A model generated the notes under the pieces. The model made no database searches. It saw only the letters and a program-made list of their open reading frames with translations, and had not been told where the DNA came from. A program made the translations under genes and the position numbers. A DNA stretch of 64,000 nt from the NCBI GenBank assembly GCA_951230915.1, contig OX579635.1, positions 4,588,001-4,652,000 on the forward strand. The letters run 5' to 3'. Shown one piece after another: positions 22,226 through 33,146 of this stretch. Origin of the DNA: Antitrichia curtipendula. Its lineage: Eukaryota > Streptophyta > Bryopsida > Hypnales > Leucodontaceae. Every line of letters begins with the position of its first letter. Position 1 is the stretch's first letter.

Positions 22226-22679
22226 AATCCTGCAACAAGGTAAGACGTGATTCAATAAGTCAATTTCAAGAGATCAGGTTGTGGAATCTGATACTGACTT
22301 TTCTTATCTTCTTGAATCATCAGCGTGCTACTACGACAGTGCGAGCTCCCTTGCTACATAATGGGACTGAGCCGGCACGCAGTGCCATTACTGTACTGCC
22401 TCGCATACTGTTTAAGCAACAATGTGCACTCGGAGCCCAATTTGAGCTAGCGAGACTCAAGTCCTGTGCCTGTGAATTCTGAGTTTGACTTCCGGAACAT
22501 CGATCATCACTGGTTCACTTGCGTTCAAATCGTGTGCAAGCGCGAGCATCAATCTTCTCGGCCATGGTGACAATGATGACGCAGGCTTCTGGAGCTTGGA
22601 CTGTACGCCTCTCGATCTTCTCTGCTTTCCAAACCATCTTATTATACACTCAGGCTCACCCTTTTGAGTATCGATGTTA
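22226..22679. other. Intergenic region upstream of P450
   Basis: Less AT-rich than its surroundings. Short plus frames (22279-22482 and 22485-22667) are adjacent but show no known domain and have no start context. I see nothing that supports a gene. Confidence 0.35.
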
Positions 22680-22930
22680 GTTTAGCCTCAAAAATTATGC
22701 GCAATCACACAAATGTGTGGATGTCAGTTTAGTCTCGAGATGTTTTTAGTCTCAAAGTAGTTTATCATGCGCCACAGAGTGCTTGTGTAGATATCAGTGA
22801 AAATTTGCTCAAATGTTTTGCTGAAACTAGATCTACAGATTTATGCATGCGCAACCATATTAAATGAGTGTGTGGATATCAGTTGAGTCTCAAAATGTTT
22901 GCTCAAATCAAGTTAGTTACTGCGCGCAAC
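22680..22930 (+). repeat. Three imperfect promoter-proximal tandem repeats
   Basis: Units of about 85 bp carry GTGTGGATGTCAGTTTAGTC, GTGTAGATATCAGTGAAAAT and GTGTGGATATCAGTTGAGTC, with GCGCAA/GCGCCA and TTTGCTCAAAT between them. The third unit contains the only in-frame ATG for the P450, so the N-terminal ~20 codons of the predicted protein are repeat-derived. No TATA box is obvious. Confidence 0.6.
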
Positions 22931-25900
22931 CATGTGGCGATGGTGCTGTGCAGGTTGTCAGTGCAGTTGTGCTTGGCATTCTCCTGCTTGCCAAGTTGCT
23001 CACAAGCAGCAAATACAAGAATTTACCTCCAGGTCCACGGGGTCTCCCCATCATCGGTTCCTTGCACTTGTTGGGCAAATTCCCACAGCAGGATTTTGCC
23101 AAACTGGCGGAGACTTATGGGCCGCTGATGTCCATATGGTTGGGGCCCAAGCTGGCTGTGGTGGCTACCTCCCCTGCGGCAGCGGAGGAGATTCTCAAGA
23201 CTCAAAGCTCCAATTTCGCAAACCGACTTCCAACTTCTATTGCAGATGTGCTCATTCCTGGAGGTACTAATTAAGTTGCGTCCTCTTCCTCCCTTTGGAA
23301 AAAACAATTAGATTCAAATTCCTCTGAGGATGTTGAATGTAACGTGAAAATACAACCCTCAATTTTGAGAAGTAACTCTTATAAGCCGCGATAGAGGTGA
23401 GGATCTGAGGGATGTTATTTCCATTTACATGTTGGATATATCTTCAATGAACTAATAAAAAGCAGAAAAACCGTAGATAATGCTACACCAGCCCAAAGTT
23501 TTGGAAAAGTTAAATGCCTCTATGGGCAATTTCGTTAAAATGGCGGTATTCCGTGTGCCATTATCAAAGTATCCACTCTGAACCATAAAAGTGACATCTA
23601 GAATAGATATAGATTTCAGAAATTTGGGATTGTAATAGATTAAAAAAAACTAGGATAAATATAGATTTCAAGCCGCACAATTTGAAAAATCTAGGATTTT
23701 TATAGACTTCAAAAATCTAAAATAGGTATAGATTTCAGACCATTTCTAAGTGCACAAACCATTTCTGAACTATTAAATATGCCAAACTAACGGAATACCG
23801 CCATTTTAACAAAATTGTCCATCTCTCCTTTACCCAATGACTGAGTGGTATTTGTACAAACTAAGGTTATGGAGACGTTGTTTTGGATTGTAGCATTTTG
23901 TCTTTAGATATGGGTGAGATAGAAGTTTGAGTGTCTAAAATGCTCAAGATCAAGTTAGCAACGAAATGGTAGAGTTCAGGAAAATTAAGATATGCACACT
24001 TATGTTGAACACTAATGAACAACTGAGTATAGTTCTAATTATGAAATGTTCTTATTTGATCTCATTGGCAATTAAAAGAGGATTCCAATGCACTTCTCAA
24101 TCAATATGCATTATATAGATAGTGCATGAATAAGTTATGAATTTTCAAAATTATGCCTTTGAAAAACAAAGACTAGGCTTTCACGTTTTGAAAGTGTACA
24201 TCTTGAGTAATCAATATCTAATTTTCTTTTATCCTTTTGGATCCAAATATAAGTGTCACATTAATATCAATGGTGATAAATAATCAATGCACATACTTCA
24301 TTGCCATTTCAAATGTCTGACGTGACATCTCCAATCTAAAGTACTTTTAGATTTTAGAGCTCTAGACATTGGAAAGACCTTCATTTATGAACTTGAGTTA
24401 AAAGTCATTTTGTTTTAGTCCTTTTTTATTCAGTTTAGTTTTGTAGTTTGAAATTGACCTTTTTTAAACAATTGTAATTGTATTTGATATTAGATATAGT
24501 CGTAGCATCAGACTCACCTGTGAGGCTACACTTGAAGAAGATCCTACACATACAACTCAGCACCAATAAACAACTTCAATTAGCAACAAATGTACGAATG
24601 GAAGAAATTGCTCAAGTCATGAGTGTCATTCCCCAAGATGGTATTACGATGGTGCCTGTAAGGAGCTATATTGAAGTGGCCCTAACTAACATCATGTCAC
24701 GCATGATTCTTAAAAGGCGTTTTATGATAGTGGCTTTTGGAAAGAAACATGATGAACAAGAACTCGAGCAAGTGAGCAATTTTAGAAAGATTTTGTCAGA
24801 CATCGCTAAATATGCTCAACTTATAAATCCAGGAGACTTCATCCCTGTACTTAAGTGGATGGACGTCTTTGGATATGAAAGACAAATGCGAGAGTTGAAA
24901 GAAAGAATGGATGCTTTTATGTCCCAAATCATATCTGAGCATGTTGTCGAGCGGAAAAGTGGATCAGTTTCTGTTAAAGATATGGCAGATGTTCTTTTAG
25001 ACCAAATGGACGATGAAACATTGCAATTTGACATCACCAATGACAATGTCAAGAGTACATTGTGGGTAAGCAAGCAATTTTTTTTTCTTACATAGAGGCT
25101 ATTAAGAACTTATATATTTTGTTTTTCTTTAATTCAAATATTTCACCATTTGAATCTTTGAAGTAAAAGAAATGAAAGTCATAGGAAGACCATTTGAAGG
25201 TATTTTCATGTAGAGGTTAATGATTTGTTTGTTGAGAATTATATGATAAAACTCACACATTAAAGTTTCTATTCTCTTGTTAAAGTTTTTAGATAGATTA
25301 CATTGTTGATTTCAAGTCTTTAAGTTCAATTTCTAAATAGTTTTAAATAACACATCCTTATTTTTTTGTTCTCTTTTGAAAATAGAATGGTTTTATAGGA
25401 AGTATGAGTACAACTACCGACACAGTAGAATGGGCAATTGCGGAATGCATCCGCAATCCCATTGTGATGAAGAAGGTGCAAGAAGAACTTGACACTGTTG
25501 TAGGCAAGTCTCGAAGGGTAGAAGATGCAGATGTTCCTAACCTCAAGTATTTACAAGCCATCATCAAGGAAAACTTTCGTCTTCACCCAGTTGTCCCAAT
25601 GTTAATTCCTCATTTGAATGAAAAAACTTGCAAAGTGTTGGGGTATGACATACCAGAAAAAACACTAGTTTTTGTAAATGTTGCAGCTATCGCTCAAGAT
25701 CCAAGGACATGGGAGGATCCTATGACTTTCAAGCCTGAACGGTTTTTAGATGGGATGCCCCATGTTGATATGCATTATGAAGGCAAAAATTTCGAAATGC
25801 TACCGTTTGGAGCAGGGCGGAGACAATGTCCAGGCATCATGCTAGCTTCATCATTGGTTCACATTATGATCGCAATTTTTATTCAGTCTTTTGATTGGTC

Positions 25901-26015
25901 TCTTCCTGATGGTTTGCAATCTAAGGATTTAGACTTGTCGGAAGGCGAAGGAGTTGCGCATGCTCTTGCTCACCCTTTGACTGCCATTCCAAAGGCTCGC
26001 TTATCCATTCCTTAG
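22864..26015 (+). CDS. Cytochrome P450 monooxygenase, A-type (CYP71 clan), 3 exons
   Basis: Exons are 22864-23263, 24494-25065 and 25386-26015 (533 codons, close to the usual ~510). Intron 1 (GT at 23264, AG to 24493, phase 1) restores GAT, giving LIPG-DIVVA. Intron 2 (GTAAGC, AG to 25385, phase 0) joins KSTLW to NGFIGSM. The product would be an ER-anchored heme monooxygenase: TM anchor about residues 28-46, PPGP hinge 55-58, K-helix ExxR as E386/R389 (KENFRLHP), PERF 441-444 and heme loop FGAGRRQCPG with Cys472. Two conserved sites are altered. The C-helix WxxxR is R144/K148 (SPVRLHLKK), and the I-helix (A/G)Gx(D/E)T(T/S) reads GSMSTT, lacking the acid. The frame has no stop, so it is either a divergent enzyme or a recently silenced copy. 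The start is weak because the only in-frame ATG lies in an upstream tandem repeat. The substrate cannot be told. Confidence 0.85.
23523..23821. mobile_element. MITE in P450 intron 1
   Basis: Inverted ends of about 33 bp: TGGGCAATTTCGTTAAAATG then GCGGTATTCCGT, and at the other end ACGGAATACCGCCATTTTAA then CAAAATTGTCC. The interior repeats ATAGATTTCAGAAAT-type phrases also found at 10915-10990. It is non-coding. It lies wholly inside the intron, away from splice sites. Confidence 0.75.
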
Positions 26016-26097
26016 ATTAGTACCATAGAAATATCTATTTATACATAGGTTATCATCTACAATTTGTTTGCAAGTATCACTCTTTGTATAGATATGC

Positions 26098-26103
26098 AAT
26101 AAA
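26098..26103 (+). terminator. Poly(A) signal of the P450
   Basis: AATAAA lies 83 bp after the stop codon, followed by T-rich sequence (TGTCATTTTGTAATT). This fits a plant near-upstream polyadenylation element. Confidence 0.55.
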
Positions 26104-26149
26104 TGTCATTTTGTAATTATGTGATATTCGTGTTCCTTTTTAAGGTCAT

Positions 26150-27141
26150 TATAGTGTGAAATAGCACTCAAAGAACTGAGTTACAATAATTCTTATGAAG
26201 CAATACCTTTCAAAAAGAGATCTAAGAAACCAGAGAATGCCTCACAGATCCTCCAGCATCCTATAGTGTGGCATATCTCGAATATCCTCTCAACCATTGG
26301 TAGGTCCTAAAACTAATTTGGTGAAGCCCTCATGCGGCAAGTCAATGAGAGTGGGCATGTTTATGTGATAACGCAACAATCGTCTCCGTTCACAATTTTG
26401 CCTTCTCTGGTCAAATTGCGAAACCAACTTTGTAGCCTAGGAATCAAGTATTTCGTCAAGATTGGACCATATACGACTACAAGCGCTTTGCACTGCGCAC
26501 TCCAGAAGATGAGGAAATTCAATCAAACCATTCACTTCCTTAATAAAGATATCAACTAAAAACATTTTTGATGCAACACCGACATTAGAGAAATTTGAAA
26601 AACGGGGTTGCAAAGAAATAAACCTCGTCGACATGGTTTCGGACGTAGTTGGAACAATTTATCAATGCATCAAAGCAGTTTTCAAAGCAGTTTTCAAAGC
26701 ATCATTCTATAGAAAGTATGCAGTTGGTGCACCGTGGTGTCCCTGTTCCTCAGTAGTTCTCAAAGCATCTGTAGAAGGTGGAACCTCAAAGCAGCACGAC
26801 GCACTTTGCAACAACCCCAAAAAGTGCTACAAACCTTCAAAAAGACCTTCAAACAAACATAGCAAGCAATCTTCAACACATAATACTTCACAACCCCGTA
26901 GACTTGGCACACTTCTATCACAACTTCTAAGATGAAATGGCAGATGCAATCCACAAAGACAAACAACAGTTTGAAGGCAACCCCACCTCTAAACTTGCTA
27001 CTTCGAACATCATCCACACATCTCAGCAAATCTCAGCAGTTCTTACAATCTCACATATCTGTAGAAAGTCAAACCTCGACCCAATTCGCAGCAAGTGTGC
27101 AGCAGGTGCCTCAAAACCTCAAAACCTCTTTCTCATGGTTG
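26150..27141. other. Non-coding region after P450
   Basis: I see no supported gene. A 15-bp unit AAGCAGTTTTC repeats three times at 26672-26705, and loosely related phrases (CTCAAAGCATCTGTAGAA, CTCACATATCTGTAGAAAG) recur at 26758 and 27050. Overlapping frames on both strands (65-100 codons) have no domain and follow this repetitive text. Confidence 0.4.
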
Positions 27142-27397
27142 AGTCTATAGTACTGCAACAAGCCTTTTGCGGAGGTCCAACTCAAAGGTGAATGTAAAAA
27201 AAAGTCCCGTATTTTGTGCCATGCTAATTCAGTATTTCTCTACACCCTTTCTAAGTAATTTGGAGCCCTTAATTGTAAATATGAACTCAAAATTTGCAAA
27301 AAAAATTTGCTTAGCAAATAAAAAGTTTCCTATGTTTTCTCCAAGAGCAAAATAAGAGCCTCTGCAAGAGGCTTGTTGCACTACTATAGACTCGACC
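27142..27397. mobile_element. 256-bp TIR element
   Basis: GAGTCTATAGTACTGCAACA then AGCCTTTTGCGGAGG at the left end faces CCTCTGCAAGAGGC then TTGTTGCACTACTATAGACTC at the right end. The inverted repeats are about 36 bp with a few mismatches. The interior is AT-rich and non-coding. The superfamily is not assigned. Confidence 0.65.
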
Positions 27398-27939
27398 CTT
27401 TCTTAGCAATTTTGGCAATAAGTTGTAGCAGGTGTGGATGGCCAACTACTTTGACAACGACATTTTTTCTTTTACTTTAGATTGGCGGCAGTGAAGGGAG
27501 GTATTATAAGCCTTAAAACTTAGAAGACGTCTTCTTGTGCAACGGATCTCCATTTGTTTAAAAAAACAAAACAACACTAAACTTGGAGGGTGAACTAGTG
27601 ACCATGGAAATCATCCAATTAGGGGTCCTTCAAATTTGGTTGTATGGCTTTAGAAGGATTTCACCACTTAAGACATTTTGTTTAATAGCTTTTGGGGTGC
27701 ACTTGACTCAAGATCCACAATTTTTAGATCTACCTTTTCCTTCATCTCTTTTACTCTCAACTTTGTTCCATATGTATACTACAACTTATTGACTCTTCTC
27801 ATCTCTTATGGTGAATGGCCCTACCTTCTATGAGTGGTGTCTTCTTTCATGAATGACTATCTCCTGAAAAGAATTATGCCCTAATCCCTTCCCCCCCAAA
27901 TTGAAAAATCAGCAGCTGCAGGATGAGGAAAAAAATAAA
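27398..27939. other. No feature seen
   Basis: AT-rich. The plus frame of 69 codons at 27583-27792 is unsupported. Confidence 0.35.
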
Positions 27940-30537
27940 AGAATAACCCCACACACCACCGTCCAATGTAGTTCTAGTTGAAGCCATTGAAGCCGCATAG
28001 GGGCCTACAGAAGTGCAACCTTGCCTTCTGAAGTTGTCGTTGTTGCCGCGCCTGTGGAGAAGTTGCCTTCATATTGCGGCCAGTGCGTGTGAGTGTTTAT
28101 TTACCCACCCTTGGTAAATACACGAGCACAACCAGGTTCTAGGAGGAGCTTTAATTTCTATCCTACGGGGTGCCTAACGTTGGTCCATTGTGCCTTCCAA
28201 GCAATGGATCTTTTGCTAAATACCCTACCTTTCCTAACTTTGCCAGAGGAATTACGGGAATGGTAACCATCCCTAGGTAACTAGCACAATTGTAAATACT
28301 ACGATGATCTGACTTGGGAATTCTAAAGTTTTAATCTAACTAGCATAGGTTGGACATTGCATCATGCCAATCCTGGAAACCTAAGGCTTGCCTCCTCTGG
28401 ACCTCCTTAACCTAGCTTGGGTTGGTCTAAATCTTTCCCAAGGGATTCTACACTTAATTTGGACCCCAATCTATGTGGCCAATGCTAATATGGCTTCTAT
28501 TCTTATCTAAAAGGGGCTGAATTAGTCCATGCTATTTGCTATTATGGGGGACGCTCTATTTTTATCTTGTAATGCCTACTCTACCCTATCCGGAACCCTA
28601 AGTGGTTTTGGATTCGGACTTCTCTACAAGGAGCTAGCTACAGATGAAGTTTGGCCGCTAGGCGATACTCCAAACTTCATCCGCTAATTTCTATCAATTT
28701 GGGAGTTTGAAATTTACTTCTAAGGGTCTCCTGGGGTTCCAAGTCCCTATTACTACCATCTACTTGAGTCCTCCCTCGATTGGTCACTTCTTCTAATTTT
28801 TCATCCAATTTCGGGTCTAACCTTCATCCACTCCTATCTCCTTTGTTACAACTCCGATTTCTACATATCTTATGTTTTCGGAAACCTCTAGACATGTAAT
28901 ATATGGTTCTATGCTCAAATTTGTTTTGACTTTTGGTCTTGGTGACCCTAGCTCTCTGCCCTAATCCTACCTTGTTGATTAGAATGCGGAAAATAAAAGA
29001 GTTAATGTTATACCTGAAACCATCCTCCCCGAGCTGGGTGGGGTTGTGCCGCTAAGCTCTTCATCCCGGGGTCCCCCCTAGTCATGGAATGTCCAATTAT
29101 GCCTTTGAATTCCATTGTAAGGGACTTCAATTTACAATTTTGAGGCCCCTCTTGGTCCCTTCTTTCCCTAGTGTACTCTCTCTTTTCCTTGGTTTTCTCC
29201 CTTTCTTTTACCTTGGCACTATTCCAACCATATTTTGATGGTGGTCTTACAACTTATCCCCTCGTATTCTGAGAGGATTGGTAGTACTTCCTATCCTCTT
29301 AAGTATTTTTTACTTTGTGACATTCTAATCTCTCCCTCAATGGTCTCTAATGGATTTCCTAGATTTTTGTCATAGATGGTGCTAATCCTACTCCTAGGTT
29401 ACTATTGACCATCTCTCTCCTTTCCTCTCCTATTTCTATCATTCTTCTCTAACCTTCTTTCATTGTTCTTGGCTTCCAATGGCGAGTTGTGTGAGGTTGT
29501 GTACAGGGTGATGTGTGAAATTGCTACTTCTCTTTCTCCCCTCTTCCCTTTTTGAGTTAATTTCTAATTCTAGGCTTTGATTATGGGACTACGGTTCTCT
29601 AACTATCTTAAAATGTTGTAGTTAGTTTGATTCTTGTTAGTAAAAAATTCAGAAAAAGGGGGGGGGGGAATCGGGACCCCGTAGGGTATCATCCCATAGG
29701 CATAGAAGTCCAGTCAAAATATGAGAGAGCCAAACTATGCGCTGTGCATGGCTGGGTACTGCAGGCCCTAGTTGAATGCTGATGGTGCCCGGCTGGGTGC
29801 CGCTAGGCCCGGCGGGGTGCCGTGGGTGCCCTGGCTGGATGTCGCAGGCACTGGCTGGTGTCTGACTGGGTGCTGTTGGTGCCCGGTTGCGGTGCTGGTG
29901 CCCTAGTTGGGTATTGCAGGCCTTAGCTGGTGTTGTTGGTGCCCGGTAGGTGCTGGTTGGTATCCAGTCTGGGGTGTCGACTGGTGCCTTGGACCTTTTC
30001 TTGGATTCCCGTAAGGGAACCCTCCTAACAAATATAAATTGGATTGTTTGTTTGTTTGTTTGATTGTTTGTTTGTTTCTTTTTCTAATAAAACTAGTGCT
30101 AGGGTCGAAGCTTTGCTGTCCGGGGGGTTTAGGCCCGAAGTTTGTAGTGGGGGCTAGGGTGAACTAAAGGCTAAGTACTGTCTATCAGGACCTCTCGTGA
30201 CCCACTAGCCTCTTGGATACTAAACTCTAATTCTTTCCAAGAAGGTCTTGGAAACTAAATTCTGAAACTAGATACATGGGAGGTTCCAAGCCCCGTTACA
30301 AAGTCGAGTTTATTACTAACTTTAGGACTTGGACGCTAATTACAGAGCCAAAGCTTCGCCGTCTAGGGGCATTTAACACACACTGTAGGACTTTGACTGT
30401 ACTCCTAAGTTCAAAGCTCCGCCGTCCAGAGGGAGGTGTACACCACAAGGGAAACTTTGGAAGGGGTAAGTAAAACTTTGAGAGGTAACACACATTTAAA
30501 AGAAGTCAAAGCTTTGCCGTCTAAGAAGGGCCCACTA
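27940..30537 (-). mobile_element. LTR-1, left copy, distal part (minus strand)
   Basis: On the minus strand this continues the LTR-1 segment at 35370-36560 after the nested LTR-2. It matches 55209-56233 and 59063-59205 in the right copy. It also matches the far end of the plus-strand LTR-1 near 48660-48880 (TTGCTTGGAAGGCACA, GAACCTGGT, GAGGGTGGGTAA, ACGGTGGTG). It contains a GC-rich minisatellite (29735-29995), a GTTT microsatellite (about 30046-30077) and a 12-bp-arm hairpin (28644-28681). There is no ORF. LTR-1 is about 4 kb in total, very long for an LTR. Confidence 0.6.
29735..29995. repeat. GC-rich minisatellite inside LTR-1
   Basis: Degenerate units of the type GGTGCCCGGCTGGGTGCCG are repeated over about 260 bp. 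The right LTR-1 copy has a shorter array (55705-55860), so unit number has changed between copies. Confidence 0.75.
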
Positions 30538-32519
30538 TGAGTGTTTCTAACTCCACCCTTAAGTCAGAAAGTTACACACGGGTTCTAGCGGTTGTTTTGT
30601 TGGAGATCCACTCTTGATTGGGTGTTCCTAAATAAGTGTTCGCCTTCCAAGCAATGGACACTTTTTGTGACTGATGATCCTGTAAAATTTCACTACTTCT
30701 AAGAAAAAACTATGGGTTAACTAGTTAAAACGTTATGGTTAGATTAAAAAGAGAAAGAAGAAAACAAAATCTAATCTAACTAGATTTGTATCTAAGTAGA
30801 CTTTTAGAATATAAAATTTCCCTTCTAGAATGGTAAAGAAAACTAAATTCCAAGATTCCTAGCAAAAGTTACCACGGGGTGAGTTCGGCTCCTTAGTTGT
30901 GCTAACCTTCATCCACTAATCTAAAATAGCAAATCAATCCAAAATAATTCTAAATTCTAAGGTTGAGTTAGTAATTCTTTTAAGTTATGGATTCTTAAGA
31001 TTAATTGGAATCTTGACCTATTGGGATGTTTTTCATCCAAAATTGGTCTCGAACTTCATCCAACCTTTTATCTTTCAAAATAAAGTATTCTCAAAAGTAT
31101 AAAAGGGATTTTGGGATCTTTATAGATTCTTTGTCTGATTCTTTTTCTAAAGATTACTTAAAGATTCTTTTGGATGAAAATCTTAAGTTTCATCCAATCT
31201 TATGGTTGCGGTTAATTTTTAAGTGTGATTTGACTTTAGTAACCTCTAAATTACCTATTAGGTTCTAAATCTTAATTTAAATCCTAAATTCTAATCTAAA
31301 AACTAACTTCTAACAATAATGATTTTATCTTTAATTTGAAAACAAAACAAATAAGAGAAAGGGTAAGATTAACATACTTCTGTGTCCATAGTAACCATGG
31401 TCTCGTCGTCGCATATCACCAACATGATGGATTCGTAATATCCGTCTTCCTCCATCACGTGTGCTTTGTCCTTCCTTTACGGAATTTGAGTATTAGTATG
31501 TTTTGAAAATCTTCCTTTCTACATTCTTCCTGACTAATTCCTACAAGACGTTGTTAGTTTTAAGTAATTAACGTAATTCCTTAAGTTTAGGAATTTAAAC
31601 TAAATACTTGAGTGCTTATAGTTGGTTCCTAGTTAATAAAATGAACTTCAAGGCCCTAATTCCAAATACTTTGGAGATTTATTCAATTTAGGAGTTAATT
31701 CTAAAAGTTAGTATTATCCAATTCTAATAAACATGATTCTAATAAATAGTGAAGTTTGATTGTTATTAATTAGTTTAATAGTTTTGTTGGATTAATTTAA
31801 TCTTTTTGTTGACTTTTGTTTTTTCCTATTTAACTTATTAGGCTTAATAAAACAAAACTTACACCAACATTCAACCAACTAATTTGCACCGGAATCCTAA
31901 TTAATGACTAAAACCAAATTCTTCTATAGAAACAAAGACAAACCAAAGTATTATTCTACATGAATAGTAACGAAAGAATAAAAAACACAAAAAATTGTCC
32001 CGAAATGAATAGTAAATGAATAGTAACGGAATAAAAACCAAAACAAATCCAAAATGAATAGTAAATAAATAGAAAAGAAACACAACAAAACAAAACAAAA
32101 CCAAGGCCCACGTGAATAGTTAGATGAATAGGAAAACCGAACAAAACCAAGAATAATTCCAAATGAATAGTTAGATGCTTGAAAAATATTAGTTTTTTAA
32201 TTCTAATTCCCTCTCAAGCCGCTACTTCATCTCCCTCTTCTTCTTTTAAGTGTTTTGGATTCAATTCTTGTTCGTCATTTGAACGGTGACTATGGAGTTT
32301 TAGAAGTTGTGGCTTTGCGTATGTGTGATGAGCTTTGAGTGTCAAGAATGACTAACCAACTTTTAGAAATCAAAATCAAAATAAGATGGTGTGGCGAGCA
32401 ACGGCCTAACCTTCTTTTGTTTTGTATTTTTAATTTGATGGTTTGAATTTTCTCTTGCACCAGACTTCCAATTCCCTAGACTCCCTGTAAGGTAGACTAT
32501 CCCCAGCCCCAAACCCCCC

Positions 32520-32725
32520 AGCGACCGATGGAACTCCAACAGAGACTTGACTGAACCCCAGCAACGACCTAACTGAACACCAACAACGATCTGACTGAAC
32601 CCCAACAACGACCTAACTGAACTCCAACAGCAACCTAACTGAACCCCGGCAACGACCTGAAAACCCCCAACAGCGACTAACTGAACCCCAGCAGCGACCG
32701 ACTGAACCCCAACAACGACCTGCCA
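32520..32725. repeat. ~24-bp minisatellite
   Basis: Units of the type CTGAACCCCAACAACGACCT recur about eight times with substitutions. It lies in the part of LTR-2 that differs between the two copies and is absent from the right copy. Confidence 0.75.
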
Positions 32726-32879
32726 GCCTCACGCTCAGACCCTCCCAAACTCACGCTTAGACCCTTCTCAAATTCACTCTTAGACCCTTTCCTACTCATT
32801 GAAATTCTAAATTGGTTACTTCATCAACTAATAAGGCTACTCTAAGCTAATTATTGGATTTCTTAAGATAACTAAGTAG

Positions 32880-33012
32880 AGCAATTCTAACTAATTGTTT
32901 TTTTTTTGGATAACTAAAGCAAAGCAATTCTAACTAATTGTTGGGTTTTTAGGATAACTAAAGCAAAGCAATTCTAACTAATTGTTGGATTTTTAGGATA
33001 ACTAAAGCAAAG
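32880..33012. repeat. ~49-bp tandem repeat
   Basis: GCAATTCTAACTAATTGTTG followed by GATAACTAAAGCAAA is repeated three to four times. It ends about 130 bp before the region where the two LTR-2 copies become identical. Confidence 0.7.
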
Positions 33013-33146
33013 CAATTCTAGATTAGGACAACAAGGTAGATGACACACTATATGAAACGGACGAGTCGATCTTGGTGTTAGTTTTGGGCTTAAATAGCTT
33101 TTAACCAGCCAAGCTTTGGCAATTGTTAATTTTTGTCCACAATTTC

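Noticed and set aside
22868..23307. Other frames over P450 exon 1
   Set aside because: Shadows. Only the 22864 frame gives PPGP, the anchor and a correct splice junction.
26437..27191. Overlapping frames on both strands after the P450
   Set aside because: Low-complexity repeat-driven text with no domain and no splice support.
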